Assembly: GCF_014650955.1 (NCBI RefSeq)
Contig: NZ_BMVY01000001.1
Coordinates: 496,001 to 560,000 of the forward strand
DNA length: 64,000 bases
DNA from: Streptomyces tauricus
GTDB lineage: Bacteria > Actinomycetota > Actinomycetes > Streptomycetales > Streptomycetaceae
Reading direction: 5' to 3'
Shown here one piece after another: positions 51,454 through 60,385 of this stretch (the stretch's first letter is position 1; each line of letters begins with the position of its first letter). The translations under genes and the position numbers were made by a program. The notes beneath the pieces were generated by a model. That model was not told the origin of the DNA, did not search any database, and saw nothing but the letters and a program-made list of their open reading frames with translations.

Positions 51454-52093
51454 TGAGGAGTGGCAGCAGCACCTGGTCCACCAGGCGGGCTATCCCGTCC
51501 ATGTCGAGAACCGCGCCGAGCAGGTGCTCCTGGAGGACCATCACCCCGACGGCTGCGGCGATCTCCATCCTGTCCGGGGCAAGCAGAAACGCAACCCTCT
51601 CCGCGGTGATCTCGCCGCGCTCTTGAGCGCGGTGGAGGCAGGCGGTGATTCCTTCGCGCTGCCCGGCGATGTAGCGCTCGCGCAAGGTGTCGGTGATCTG
51701 GGGGTGAGAGTCGGTGGCGGCGGCGAGCACAGTGGAGAAGCGACGGCCCTGGGGTTGCAGGCACGCGGAACTGTGGGCCAGCGTGGCGATGAGGTCCTCG
51801 CGCAGTGTCTGGGCGGCCGTCACCTCGGCCGGGACAGCGGCGGGGAGCATGAGGCTTTCCAGGGCGTCGGCGACCAAGTCCTCGCGCGAGGCCCAGCGGC
51901 GGTAGACGGTGGCTTTGGCCACCTCGGCGCGCGCGGCCACCGCGGCCATGGTGAGATCCGCGTAGCCGCTCTCGACGATCAGGTCCAGGACCGCTTCGAT
52001 GATGCGGGTATTGCGCGTCTCGTCGCGGACGGGCCCGAAGGCGCCGCTGGGGCGCTGGCGTCCAGCGGGGCGGGTTGACCTGGTCATACGCAC
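51434..52093 (-). CDS. TetR-family regulator
   Basis: The 219-residue repressor has an N-terminal HTH (IIEAVLDLIVESGYADLTMA, EVAKATVYRRWASREDLVAD) and a C-terminal ligand domain of nine helices, as usual for the family. The start is ATG 52093 or the second ATG at 52087. It is divergent from the NmrA-type gene at 52281 across 187 bp that contains the direct repeat ctcgatac, the expected layout for repression of both genes. The ligand is unknown. The 3' end overlaps the ALF-repeat frame by 20 bp. Confidence 0.92.
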   Translation of the reverse strand: MRMTRSTRPAGRQRPSGAFGPVRDETRNTRIIEAVLDLIVESGYADLTMAAVAARAEVAKATVYRRWASREDLVADALESLMLPAAVPAEVTAAQTLREDLIATLAHSSACLQPQGRRFSTVLAAATDSHPQITDTLRERYIAGQREGITACLHRAQERGEITAERVAFLLAPDRMEIAAAVGVMVLQEHLLGAVLDMDGIARLVDQVLLPLLSGTPTG

Positions 52094-52181
52094 GACGGTA
52101 CTGCATCCGCTTCCTCTGCCGCCGGGTCTTCCTGCCTCGTCCGGCTGTCGGCCGCCCGTCTCTGCTCAGGCAGGCCATCAA

Positions 52182-52205
52182 CTCGATACACGCGAGACTC
52201 GATAC
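52182..52205. promoter_or_regulatory. Direct repeat ctcgatac in the TetR-NmrA divergent gap (candidate operator)
   Basis: Copies at 52182-52189 and 52198-52205 are 16 bp apart, with an overlapping ctcg-N7-cgag inverted repeat. This is the likely region of TetR binding and both promoters. Confidence 0.5.
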
Positions 52206-52280
52206 TGTAAGGTCTTTAGTTGACGGGTCTTCGTGCCCGTACCTCCGACATCACACGACCAACCGAAGGCAAGGCGCGCT

Positions 52281-53204
52281 ATGACGCACAACGGCAAGGC
52301 GAAAGTGCTGGTCACCGGGGCCACGGGCATGCAGGGCGGCGCCGCCGTCCGGGCACTCCTGCGCGCGGGACACCCCGTGACCGCATTCGTCCGCAACCCC
52401 ACCTCGGCCCCCGCCCAGGCGCTCGCCCGGCAGGGCGTCGCCCTCGCGAGGGGAGACATGGACGACCTCGCATCCCTGGAGGCGGCCGGCGCCGGACACG
52501 ACGCGGTCTTCTCCGTGCAGCTGGCGGGCGTCGACCCGGCCGACCCCGGCGCCGAGCAGCGCAAGGCCCGCAACATCGCCACCGCGGCCCAGCGGGCCGG
52601 CATCGTCCAGATCATCCACACGTCCGTATCGGGCACCGGGTGGCGCAGCCGGCACCCGGGCTACGAGCAGTCCGCCCTGTGGAAGGCGTACTGGGGCGAG
52701 AAGGAGGCCGCGGAGGACGCGATCCGGCAGTCGGGCCTCGACCACTGGACCATCTTCAAGCCCGCCTTCTACATGGACAACTTCCTCCCGGCCAAGCAGG
52801 ACCCCATGTTCCCCGACCTGCCCCAGGGCAGGCTCGTCACCGCCACGAGCCCGCAGACCAAGTTGGCGCTCATCAACTCGGACGACTTCGGAGCAGCCGT
52901 CGCCGCCGCCGTGACCGAGCCCGAGAAGTTCCATGAAGCCGAGATCGAGTTCGCGGGCGACGCGCTGACCCACCCCGAAATCGCGGACACCCTCTCCAAG
53001 GCATCCGGCCGCGAGATCACCGCCGTCTCCGTCTCCTGGGAGGAGCAGGAACAGCGCCTGGGCGCGCCCGCGGCGGACGGCCAGATCTGGAACGACCGCG
53101 TCGGCTACCCCGCACGCCCCCACCACGCCGCCCGCTACGGCCTGACCACCACCACCTTCGAGCAGTGGGCAGCGCAGCAGGACTGGACCCTCCCGGTCGC
53201 GTGA
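52281..53204 (+). CDS. NmrA-family NAD(P)-binding protein
   Basis: This is a 307-residue atypical short-chain dehydrogenase of the NmrA type: dinucleotide-binding motif VLVTGATGMQGG at the N-terminus, FVRNPTSAPAQALA, and a substrate region (HTSVSGTGWRSRHPGYEQSA). The catalytic Tyr-x-x-x-Lys is not typical, as often in redox-sensing or isoflavone-reductase-like members. The ATG at 52281 has a weak AAGG upstream. It is probably repressed by the divergent TetR protein and responds to a small molecule or redox state. Confidence 0.9.
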   Translation: MTHNGKAKVLVTGATGMQGGAAVRALLRAGHPVTAFVRNPTSAPAQALARQGVALARGDMDDLASLEAAGAGHDAVFSVQLAGVDPADPGAEQRKARNIATAAQRAGIVQIIHTSVSGTGWRSRHPGYEQSALWKAYWGEKEAAEDAIRQSGLDHWTIFKPAFYMDNFLPAKQDPMFPDLPQGRLVTATSPQTKLALINSDDFGAAVAAAVTEPEKFHEAEIEFAGDALTHPEIADTLSKASGREITAVSVSWEEQEQRLGAPAADGQIWNDRVGYPARPHHAARYGLTTTTFEQWAAQQDWTLPVA

Positions 53205-53436
53205 ACCCGGGCAGCCCTCGGCCTCACCAGCGCAGCGGTGTTCCCGGCGGCGGCCTGCCGTCGGGAACACCATCTACCGCGCGAGGATCACCATGTCCCA
53301 CCTTCCGCGGCAGCACTGCCCGCTGATACCGCACTCGACTGCGTGACGATCACGGTAAGCGGCCGGATCGAAACGCGGAGGCCGACCGCACCAGTCCCCG
53401 ATGCACACCCATCCTGGACGGTGATCAGCTGCCCTC

Positions 53437-53787
53437 CTACAGGCTTGCGGAGCGGAGTGCGATGAGTGCGATTGCCGTGACCGTGAGGACGGCTGCCGGG
53501 GGTGCGCCCTTGTAGTCGCTGACGCGTAGGTGTGTGGCGACCGCGCCGAGGAAGTAGAGCGCCAGGCCGACGGCGGAAGCGATTCCGAGGGGCCCCCACC
53601 AGAGCCCGATGACGAGGCCGCCGGCGCCGGCGAGCTGCACGACGCCCAGGAACGGCAGTACGCCGTAGGGCAGGCCAAGAGTGGACATCTGCTCCACAAG
53701 CCGCTTCGGCCGGGTGAACTTGGCGCCGGCCGAAGCGAGCAGCACCGCCGACATGAGTGCGGCGACGATGGCGTAGACGATGAACAT
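53437..53787 (-). CDS. DoxX-family membrane protein
   Basis: The 116-residue membrane protein has four helices (VYAIVAALMSAVLLASAGAK, PFLGVVQLAGAGGLVIGLWW, GIASAVGLALYFLGAVATHL, AAVLTVTAIALIAL), the DoxX/DoxD pattern. The group is linked to terminal oxidases or thiosulfate oxidation and membrane redox balance. It starts 30 bp before the 5' neighbour's reading frame region and is 95 bp upstream of the hydrolase stop, on the same strand as the hydrolase. Confidence 0.88.
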   Translation of the reverse strand: MFIVYAIVAALMSAVLLASAGAKFTRPKRLVEQMSTLGLPYGVLPFLGVVQLAGAGGLVIGLWWGPLGIASAVGLALYFLGAVATHLRVSDYKGAPPAAVLTVTAIALIALRSASL

Positions 53788-53882
53788 GGGGAGACCTCAA
53801 CTGTCGGACGGGTTGGGGGAGTGGCTGGACATTCGGCGACCTGGCAGCAATGCGTTGCTTCGCCGGTCAGCCGGTCAACCGG

Positions 53883-54617
53883 TCAGGTGGTTTCGAGCAG
53901 CAGGGCGCTAAGTTCTGCGGGCCTGGTGACCATGGCGTCGTGGCCGGTGTCCAGCGTGTGGACGCGAGACGGCGTGCCGTTGGGCTGGAGCTTCGGGATG
54001 GGCCGGCGCGTGACGCCGCTGGGCTCGTTGCCGGTGCAGAGGATGTGAGCCCGGGGGATGGCTGCCTGGGCGGGGTTGGACATATCGACCGGCTGTTGGA
54101 AGCAGAGGACCGACTCGTCCGCCAGCGTGGTCTTGAGCCACGCGATGTCGTCAGGGTCAGTGATTCCGAAAAGACCGAAGGGCGCGGGAGCCTCCGGCAG
54201 CGGCGGAATGCGCCAGGGCTGGGCACTGTCGGCGGCTCTGTCGATGAGGACCTGGGTGAGCGGCATGACATCGACGGCGTTCTCGCCGTGCGTCGGCACC
54301 ATGGCGTCGACGTACACCAGGCGTGAGATGCGCTCGGGAACCCGGTTCGCCACGCTGGAGATGACCATGCCCGCGTAACTGTGTCCGACCAGGACGATGT
54401 CGTTCAGGTTGTGGTCGAGGATGAGGTCGACGACGTCGTCGGTGTGGGTGACAAGACCGATCTCAGGGCTGAGCAGGTGTGCCTTGTCCCCGTGGCCGGT
54501 GAGGGACGGCGTGAAGACACGGTGCCCCTGAGCAGTGAGCAAGGGGGCGACGCGATTCCATGAGCGTCCGTCGTGCCATGCGCCGTGCACGAGGACGTAG
54601 GTGGTCGGGCTGGTCAT
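53883..54617 (-). CDS. Alpha/beta hydrolase
   Basis: The 244-residue protein has strand TYVLVHGAWHDGRSWNRV, nucleophile elbow VGHSYAGMV, and the acid/base end TLDTGHDAMVTRP. It is of the single-domain esterase type similar to the hydrolase at 17437. The ATG at 54617 has CAAGGA upstream. It is divergent from the HxlR-type regulator (54924) across 306 bp and is probably its target. The DoxX gene follows on the same strand. Confidence 0.9.
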   Translation of the reverse strand: MTSPTTYVLVHGAWHDGRSWNRVAPLLTAQGHRVFTPSLTGHGDKAHLLSPEIGLVTHTDDVVDLILDHNLNDIVLVGHSYAGMVISSVANRVPERISRLVYVDAMVPTHGENAVDVMPLTQVLIDRAADSAQPWRIPPLPEAPAPFGLFGITDPDDIAWLKTTLADESVLCFQQPVDMSNPAQAAIPRAHILCTGNEPSGVTRRPIPKLQPNGTPSRVHTLDTGHDAMVTRPAELSALLLETT

Positions 54618-54923
54618 GACTGTTTCCTTGGAGGTGGTGGGGAGGTAGGTGGGTGCGGCGTCGGAAGCGAACTTCCTGAAGGCGGTGATCTCCTGTGTGC
54701 CGCCGACCATGAGGCGCCGTCGGGACCGGTCATCGCCTCGAAGCGGGCGGACGGTCAACCTGAAGGCTTCGGCCCTGCGCGAGATATGCGCGGTAGTAGC
54801 GGTAGTAACGGCCGTAGGGGCCGAAGACCTCGCGGGCCCCTGCGAAGGGCGCCCGAAGAAGTGGTGCGCTGCATGCCTTCGACGTTAGGCATCCGTTAGG
54901 TACTAAAAGGTAACCTTCGGCTT
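54618..54923. promoter_or_regulatory. Divergent hydrolase-HxlR gap with repeated gttagg/ggtaac motifs
   Basis: There is no supported gene here. Near the HxlR start the motifs gttagg (54884, 54895) and aggtaacc (54908-54915) form a small cluster that an HxlR protein could bind. Confidence 0.4.
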
Positions 54924-55295
54924 GTGAGCCTCCGCCCCGGAACCGTGTTCCTCGCCGACTGCCCCGCCCGCATGGCCATCGAGATCATTTCCAGCAAATG
55001 GGCCGTGGTCACCCTGTTCGCTCTGACCGACGGCCCCGTGCGCCATGGAGAGCTGGCCGAGTTGATCGGAGGTGTCTCGCGCAAGGTACTGACGCAGACG
55101 CTGCGCCGCTTGCAGGACAACGGGCTCGTCGAGCGGCGCGCGTACGCCGAAGCGCCGCCACGGGTGGAATACGGCTTGACCGAGCTCGGGCGCACCCTGG
55201 AGGAACCCATCAGAAAGCTCACCGAATGGGCAAGGACCAACGGTGAGGCGGTCGTCGCCTTTCACGAGGCAGCTGAGGATGCGTCTGACCGATGA
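54924..55295 (+). CDS. HxlR-family regulator
   Basis: The protein has 123 residues. The winged-helix HxlR fold is seen in CPARMAIEIISSKWAVVTLF, HGELAELIGGVSRKVLTQTL and RRLQDNGLVERRAYAEAPPR, with Cys13 placed as in redox-sensing members. It starts at a GTG. It is divergent from the alpha/beta hydrolase and DoxX genes, which fits control of a quinone or aldehyde stress response, though the signal is not known. Confidence 0.92.
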   Translation: MSLRPGTVFLADCPARMAIEIISSKWAVVTLFALTDGPVRHGELAELIGGVSRKVLTQTLRRLQDNGLVERRAYAEAPPRVEYGLTELGRTLEEPIRKLTEWARTNGEAVVAFHEAAEDASDR

Positions 55296-55364
55296 GCCGC
55301 GGCCATCTCTCCGGCCGACAACCGGTGGGCGTGGTGCAGACGAGCGGCGGCAACAGCCCCTCAG

Positions 55365-55598
55365 TCAGTAGGTGTTGTCGTCAAGACGCTCTTCCTCGGG
55401 GGTGCGCCGGATACGCCACACGCCGAAAGCGGCTCCAAGTGCCCCGCCCACGAAGGCTGCCACACCTGCCCACACGGCGCTGCCCGAGAGCCCCGTACCC
55501 AGCAAGCCGCCCAAAAACGCCCCGATCAGCGAGTACATGACGACGATGAAGCCCGCAGCGAGGTATCGGTTCCTCAGCGGCGGCAGGCCACCGCTCAC
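55365..55598 (-). CDS. Small membrane protein
   Basis: The 77-residue protein has two hydrophobic, Gly-rich helices (AAGFIVVMYSLIGAFLGGLL, SAVWAGVAAFVGGALGAAFG) and a charged tail (RIRRTPEEERLDDNTY). The GTG start at 55598 follows GGAGAG. The glycine-zipper pattern suggests a small pore or oligomer, but there is no recognised family. It converges with the HxlR gene. Confidence 0.65.
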   Translation of the reverse strand: MSGGLPPLRNRYLAAGFIVVMYSLIGAFLGGLLGTGLSGSAVWAGVAAFVGGALGAAFGVWRIRRTPEEERLDDNTY

Positions 55599-55940
55599 CT
55601 CTCCGCTCCCGCATCGATGTCGGCCTGGAGCACCGCATCACCGCACAGGCCCGTGGTGGCACGACACTTGGACGAGTTCATCCGCGTGAGGTGCGCGGTT
55701 GCGTGGCAGCGTTGCATGAGGTCCCCGCTTCCCGGTCGGTTCATCTGCCTCCCATGTGTCCCTGAACGGTCGCGGCAACCCAAGCCCGCGCGCGGTCGTC
55801 ACGTACGGGCGGAGGGCAGATCTCGTCCGTAACGTCCTCGCTGTTCTCGTCTTTCACGCTCATCTCGACTGCAGCCTGTTCAGCGACGTCGAACGCAACG
55901 ATCGATTACTGCTGACCGGGACGACGGGAGCGCCCCTCGT
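55599..55940. other. 342-bp divergent gap before the ECF sigma gene
   Basis: This gap holds the promoters of the small membrane gene and of the sigma operon. A candidate self-recognised ECF promoter is described separately. No gene is supported here. Confidence 0.5.
55829..55851 (+). promoter_or_regulatory. Candidate ECF-type promoter for the sigma operon
   Basis: gtaac (55829-55833) and cgtc (55848-55851), separated by 14 bp, resemble the AAC/CGTC -35 and -10 elements that ECF sigma factors recognise, about 90 bp before the sigma gene. Autoregulation is usual for such genes. Confidence 0.25.
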
Positions 55941-56561
55941 GTGATGGGGATCACGTCGATACGAAAACCTGACGCGAGGGCTCGGCGTCTAGCGGGTGTG
56001 AGATCAGTCAGGGCACCGCTGCTGCACGAGGTGGACGAGGTACGTCTCGTCCGGCTCGTGGCGAAGGGCGACCGTGCCGCATTCGAGGAGTTGTACCGGC
56101 GCACGTCGCCATGGCTGGCGGTGCGCCTGCGTCGCCGATGCGTGGACGAGCAGATCGTCGCGGAGGTCATGCAGGAGACCTACCTGGCCGTGTGGCGTGC
56201 TGCGGGCGCGTTCGCCGGGGCCGCGGTCGGAGGGACGGCCACCGGCTGGCTGTGGACGATCGCGGCGCGGCGCCTGGTCGACGCGTTCCGGCGCAGGGCC
56301 CACCATGCGGAGCCGCCACCGGCTGCCGCTGTGCCGGCTGCGGCGCCCGCCGCCGAGGAGGAGGCGCTCGCCGCGAGCGTCGGCGGTGAGGTCGGGGACG
56401 CGCTGCGGTATCTCGCGCCGGAACTACGACAGGTATTGCAGGCCATGGTGCTCGACGGGCTGTCCGTCCGGGAGACCGCGGTCCTGCTCGGGCTGCCTGA
56501 GGGCACGGTCAAGACCCGTGCCCGCCGGGCGAGGACCGCGATGCGGAGGGCGCTGGCATGA
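55941..56561 (+). CDS. ECF-family RNA polymerase sigma factor
   Basis: The 206-residue protein has a sigma-70 region 2 (LVRLVAKGDRAAFEELYRRT, VMQETYLAVWRAA), a loop rich in Ala and Pro, and region 4 (LRQVLQAMVLDGLSVRETAV, LGLPEGTVKTRARRARTAMR). There is no region 1 or 3, as in ECF factors. GTG 55941 has GGGAG upstream; GTG 55998 is a shorter alternative. Its stop overlaps the anti-sigma start (ATGA). It probably directs transcription of this five-gene operon when released by the anti-sigma factor. Confidence 0.93.
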   Translation: MMGITSIRKPDARARRLAGVRSVRAPLLHEVDEVRLVRLVAKGDRAAFEELYRRTSPWLAVRLRRRCVDEQIVAEVMQETYLAVWRAAGAFAGAAVGGTATGWLWTIAARRLVDAFRRRAHHAEPPPAAAVPAAAPAAEEEALAASVGGEVGDALRYLAPELRQVLQAMVLDGLSVRETAVLLGLPEGTVKTRARRARTAMRRALA

Positions 56562-57430
56562 GTGGAGAACACGCGTCGGAGCGGGCACATGCGCCAGGGC
56601 GGGAACATGCGTCGGGGCGGATCATCGAGAGGTACGCCCATGGGGGCAGGGACCTCGCCGCTGACGAGGTGTGGGCCGTGGAGGCCCACCTGGAGGCGTG
56701 CCGGGTGTGCCGTGACCGGCTGTCCGCCGTGGTCGCCGTCCAGGTGCCCGCCGTGACGTCACTGGTCGGCGCCGTGTGGTCCGGCCTGGAGCCCCGGCTG
56801 GCGGTCACCGCCACCATGCGGCGCGGACGGCTCCAACAGGCATGGCTGTCGCGGCTGTCGAGACTGTCGCGGTGGATGACGCCCGCGATGGTGCCCTGGC
56901 TGGCCATGGTCGTCGCCGTGACGCTGCTGGCTCTGCTGCTCGACCTGGTCGGCGTCGGCACGGGCGAGGTGTCGCTGGTGCTGCTGTTCGCACCGGTCCT
57001 GCCCGTACTGGGTGTCGCGGCGTCCTGGGCCCGCGGGCTGGACCCGGCGTACGAGCTGACGGCCTCGGCGCCCAGGGCCGGGCTCCAGCTGGTGCTGCGG
57101 CGCACCGCCTCCGTGCTCGGCGTGGTCGTCCCCGTGCTGCTGGTGTGCGGGTGGCTGACCGGGGTGATGGTGGCCCAATGGCTGCTCCCCTGCCTGGCGT
57201 TCACCGCGGCGACGCTGGCGCTCGGCGGTGCCGTCGGTGTGACGCGCGCCGCCGTCGTGCTGGCCGCCGGGTGGGCCGTCCTGATCCTGGCGCCGACGTT
57301 GGCCACCAGCCGGACGGCCCTCGCCCTGCGGACGGACGGACTGCCCGCCTGGGCGCTGCTCCTCGTCCTGGGCACCGGAGTCGTGATCGCTCGCAGGGGC
57401 GCGTACTCCGTGCTGAGAACTCATCGATGA
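56558..57430 (+). CDS. Membrane anti-sigma factor with zinc-finger (zf-HC2-like) domain
   Basis: The protein has 290 residues. The N-terminal anti-sigma domain carries an HxxxCxxC zinc motif (EAHLEACRVCRD), and about five to six membrane helices follow (MVPWLAMVVAVTLLALLLDL, VSLVLLFAPVLPVLGVA, VLGVVVPVLLVCGWLTG, VLAAGWAVLILAPTLA, ALLLVLGTGVVIA). It should hold the ECF sigma inactive at the membrane and release it on a signal, probably via the transporter encoded next. It is translationally coupled to the sigma gene. Confidence 0.9.
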   Translation: MSGEHASERAHAPGREHASGRIIERYAHGGRDLAADEVWAVEAHLEACRVCRDRLSAVVAVQVPAVTSLVGAVWSGLEPRLAVTATMRRGRLQQAWLSRLSRLSRWMTPAMVPWLAMVVAVTLLALLLDLVGVGTGEVSLVLLFAPVLPVLGVAASWARGLDPAYELTASAPRAGLQLVLRRTASVLGVVVPVLLVCGWLTGVMVAQWLLPCLAFTAATLALGGAVGVTRAAVVLAAGWAVLILAPTLATSRTALALRTDGLPAWALLLVLGTGVVIARRGAYSVLRTHR

Positions 57431-57450
57431 TCACCGGAAAGGAACACCAC

Positions 57451-58260
57451 ATGACGTCCGCGGTCAACGCGGCCGACCTCGCACCGACGCCCTACGCCTG
57501 GGAGATCCAGGCCACCGGGCTGAAGGTCAGGGTCGGCAGGAAACGGATGGCCGTTGACGGCCTCGACCTGCGGCTCGGTACCGGCGTACATGGCCTGCTC
57601 GGCCCCAACGGGGCGGGCAAGACCACGCTCATCCGGACGCTGGCCACCGTGCTGCGCCCCACCGAGGGCACCCTGGTCATGCTCGGCGAGACCGCGGGCG
57701 GCCTGGGTGAGCACCGTGCGCTGCGCCGCCGGATCGGCTACCTGCCGCAGGAGTTCGGCTACTACAGGCGCTTCACGGTGCGCGAGTTCGTCGAGTACAT
57801 GGCGTGGCTGAAGGAGGTGCCGAAGGCGGACATCCCCGGCGCGGTGCAGCGTGCCGTGGAGCGGGTGGGCCTGGCGGACCGCGCCGACGACAGGATGAAG
57901 GCGTTGTCGGGCGGCATGGTGCGGCGCGTCGGAATCGCCCAGGCCATCGTCAACGACCCGACGGTCCTGCTCCTCGACGAGCCGACGGTCGGGCTGGACC
58001 CGGCGCAGCGGCTGCGTTTCCGCGAACTGCTGCAGGAGTTGGGCACGGACACCTGTGTGCTCGTATCGACCCATCTGGTGGAGGACGTCGCCGCGGCCTG
58101 CACCGATGTGGTGCTCTTCGCCGAGGGCCGGCTGGTCTTCCAGGGAACCCCGGACGAACTGGCGGCGGCGGGCGGCCCCGAGCACGTGGGCGACAGCCCC
58201 CTGGAGCGGGGCTACTCGGCGCTGCTGCAGAAGCCCGGCCAGGAGAGGGGCAGTTGGTGA
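57451..58260 (+). CDS. ABC transporter ATP-binding protein
   Basis: The protein has 269 residues with Walker A GPNGAGKTT, signature LSGGMVRRVGIA, Walker B VLLLDEPTVGLDPAQ and switch His in VLVSTHLVEDV. The ATG at 57451 has AAGGA upstream; an ATG at 57427 that overlaps the anti-sigma stop is also in frame. Its stop overlaps the next gene (GTGA). It pairs with the two following membrane proteins to form an exporter or sensing complex tied to the sigma/anti-sigma pair. Confidence 0.93.
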   Translation: MTSAVNAADLAPTPYAWEIQATGLKVRVGRKRMAVDGLDLRLGTGVHGLLGPNGAGKTTLIRTLATVLRPTEGTLVMLGETAGGLGEHRALRRRIGYLPQEFGYYRRFTVREFVEYMAWLKEVPKADIPGAVQRAVERVGLADRADDRMKALSGGMVRRVGIAQAIVNDPTVLLLDEPTVGLDPAQRLRFRELLQELGTDTCVLVSTHLVEDVAAACTDVVLFAEGRLVFQGTPDELAAAGGPEHVGDSPLERGYSALLQKPGQERGSW

Positions 58261-59645
58261 ACCTCCGTGTCCTGCGCATCGAGCTGAGGCGCTCCGTCGC
58301 CCCATGGGCCGGCGCCGTGGTCCTGGTTCCGGCGCTGGCGTTCCTGTACCTGGTGGACGGCGCGTGGTGGCGAGACACCACGGCGTGGACGGCCCAGTGG
58401 ACGTCCATGGCCCTGTGGACCCGCTCCCTGCTGTTCTACCTGTGGCCGCTGGCCGTGGGCCTCGGAGCGCTGCAGGGCCTGCGCGACCACCGTTCGACGA
58501 TGTACGAACTGCTGACGAGCACGCCGCGGCCGGCCAGGCACCGCGCCGCCGCACTGGCGGGCACGACGGCGCTCACACTGGCCTCGGCCTTCGCGCTCCT
58601 CGTCCTCGTCGGCGGATTCCAGGTGCTCGGCAACACCGAGTACACGCACCTCGGTTGGCTGCCGATCTCACTGGTGGGGGCCCTCTTCCTCGTCGCGGGG
58701 GCCGTACTGGGCATGGGGGCGGGGCGTGCCCTGCCGTCCGCGCTCACCCCGCCCGCGCTGGCCATGACCGCATTCGTCTTCACCGTCCTGATGCACATGT
58801 CCTTGGGCCGCACGAAGACGGTGATGGCGGGCGGCTTGCCGTCCACGGAGCCGAACCGGGTCTCGCTGCTGTCGCCGACGGTGGAGGAGGTGCGCGACAC
58901 ACTGGTCACGCTCTCCGTCCCCGTGCACGCAGGGCAGACGGTCTGGCTGCTCGGTATGGCCGCGACCGGCTTCGCACTGCTGATCGCGGCGACCCCGCGA
59001 ACCCGGCTGACCGCCCTGGTACCCCTCCTGGCGGGCGCGGTGATCGCCTTGCTGATGCTGCCCTCCGACCCGCGCCGGATGTACGTCGTCGACACCTCAG
59101 CCGCGGAGCTGGTGTGCGAAGGCCCGGTGTGCGTGACCACGGCGCAACGGGCGCGACTCGACGACCTCGCGGGCCCCGGCAAGAAGGCGTTGCGCCTGCT
59201 GCACGCCGCACTGGGCGGCCAGGCACCGGATTCGGTCCGGGAGAACGCCGCCGTACTGCCGCAGGGCTCCACGCCGCGATGGTCCCGCGAGAACGTGCTG
59301 TTCGACTTCGACGACGACATGATCACGGGGGTCAAGGGCGAGGAGCTGACCCGGGCCCTGATCGCGCAGGCCATGGTGCCGACGTGCGTCCCCGTCGGCT
59401 GGAGCGGTACGACCGACGCCTCCTCGCAGATCATCGCGGTCGGCTGGGTCACCGGCGACCTCGCACCGCTCGACGGCACCGGGTACTCCGAGGCGGAGCA
59501 ACTGGCCGAAGCCCGCCCGGTGTGGGCGGAGTTCAGGGCGCTGCCGGGAGACGAACAGCTCTCCCGCATCCGTACGATGCGTGCCGCCGCGCTGTCCTGC
59601 GAGGGCGACCCGCTCGCCGCGCTGAAGGGCGGTGCGTCCCGGTGA
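58257..59645 (+). CDS. ABC transporter permease with large extracytoplasmic domain
   Basis: The protein has 462 residues. Six membrane helices lie in the first 280 residues (WAGAVVLVPALAFLYLVDGA, LLFYLWPLAVGLGALQGL, ALTLASAFALLVLVGGF, ISLVGALFLVAGAVLGMG, LLGMAATGFALLIAA, LVPLLAGAVIALLML). A C-terminal domain of about 170 residues with paired Cys (ELVCEGPVCVTTAQRARLDD) and another Cys (VPTCVPVGW) follows, probably outside the cell. It starts with GTG overlapping the ATPase stop, and its own stop overlaps the next gene. The outer domain may sense the signal that frees the sigma factor. Confidence 0.9.
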   Translation: MNLRVLRIELRRSVAPWAGAVVLVPALAFLYLVDGAWWRDTTAWTAQWTSMALWTRSLLFYLWPLAVGLGALQGLRDHRSTMYELLTSTPRPARHRAAALAGTTALTLASAFALLVLVGGFQVLGNTEYTHLGWLPISLVGALFLVAGAVLGMGAGRALPSALTPPALAMTAFVFTVLMHMSLGRTKTVMAGGLPSTEPNRVSLLSPTVEEVRDTLVTLSVPVHAGQTVWLLGMAATGFALLIAATPRTRLTALVPLLAGAVIALLMLPSDPRRMYVVDTSAAELVCEGPVCVTTAQRARLDDLAGPGKKALRLLHAALGGQAPDSVRENAAVLPQGSTPRWSRENVLFDFDDDMITGVKGEELTRALIAQAMVPTCVPVGWSGTTDASSQIIAVGWVTGDLAPLDGTGYSEAEQLAEARPVWAEFRALPGDEQLSRIRTMRAAALSCEGDPLAALKGGASR

Positions 59646-60223
59646 GGTGGCTGACGCTGTACGCCCGCTCACGCCAGGTCCCCGCATCGCTCGCCGCGGT
59701 GGTCGTCAGCGCGGTCACGGCGGCGGTACTCGGCCGGGACGGGGGTGGGGGAGAAGGGCCCCCCGACCCGGGGCTGCCCGTGCTCGTCCTCGCCGCCGGG
59801 GCGATGGCCGTCTCGGTCGGGCTCAGTGGGCAGGACCCGGCGTTGGACCGGACGGCCGCGATCCGCTGGGTGCCCCGCAGAGCGGCGCACGTGCTGTTCG
59901 CGGGCGCGATCGTCGCCGCGGTGCTGCTGACGGCGCAGATACCGGGCGAGCCCATGGCCACCGCCTCGTTCGTCGTCCGGGACAGCGCGGGCCTGCTGGG
60001 ACTGGTCGCCCTGGGTGCGGCGCTCACGGGCGGCCAGTACGCCTGGACGCTGCCGTTCGCCTGGCTCTCGTTCGCGTTCTTCGCCCCGCCGCCGACCAGC
60101 ACGCCGATGCGGGTGGCCACGTGGATGCTGCTGCCCCCCGGCACCCCGTCGGCCACCTGGACGGCCGCGATCCTCACGACGGCGGGCATCACGGCCTACG
60201 CGTTGGCGGGCCCGAGGCGGTAG
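59642..60223 (+). CDS. Membrane protein, last gene of the sigma-ABC operon
   Basis: The 193-residue membrane protein has about five helices (VPASLAAVVVSAVTAAVLG, LPVLVLAAGAMAVSVGLSG, HVLFAGAIVAAVLLTAQ, GLLGLVALGAALTGGQYA, WTAAILTTAGITAYALAG). It starts at a GTG that overlaps the permease stop. It is probably a second transmembrane subunit of the ABC complex. Its sequence has no named family that I recognise. Confidence 0.8.
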   Translation: MRWLTLYARSRQVPASLAAVVVSAVTAAVLGRDGGGGEGPPDPGLPVLVLAAGAMAVSVGLSGQDPALDRTAAIRWVPRRAAHVLFAGAIVAAVLLTAQIPGEPMATASFVVRDSAGLLGLVALGAALTGGQYAWTLPFAWLSFAFFAPPPTSTPMRVATWMLLPPGTPSATWTAAILTTAGITAYALAGPRR

Positions 60224-60385
60224 GCGGGTCGGGGACACGTGAGCGGGGCAAGGCGATGGGGGAGGCTGCGGTGCTGCCGGCAGGGTCCTTCCGGCCCGGT
60301 TCAGGTATCAACGGACTCTGCTCCCCTCCGCGGAGGACTGACTGGCCGTAATGTCGACCCCTATGACCAGCGGTGGGAGGCTGAT

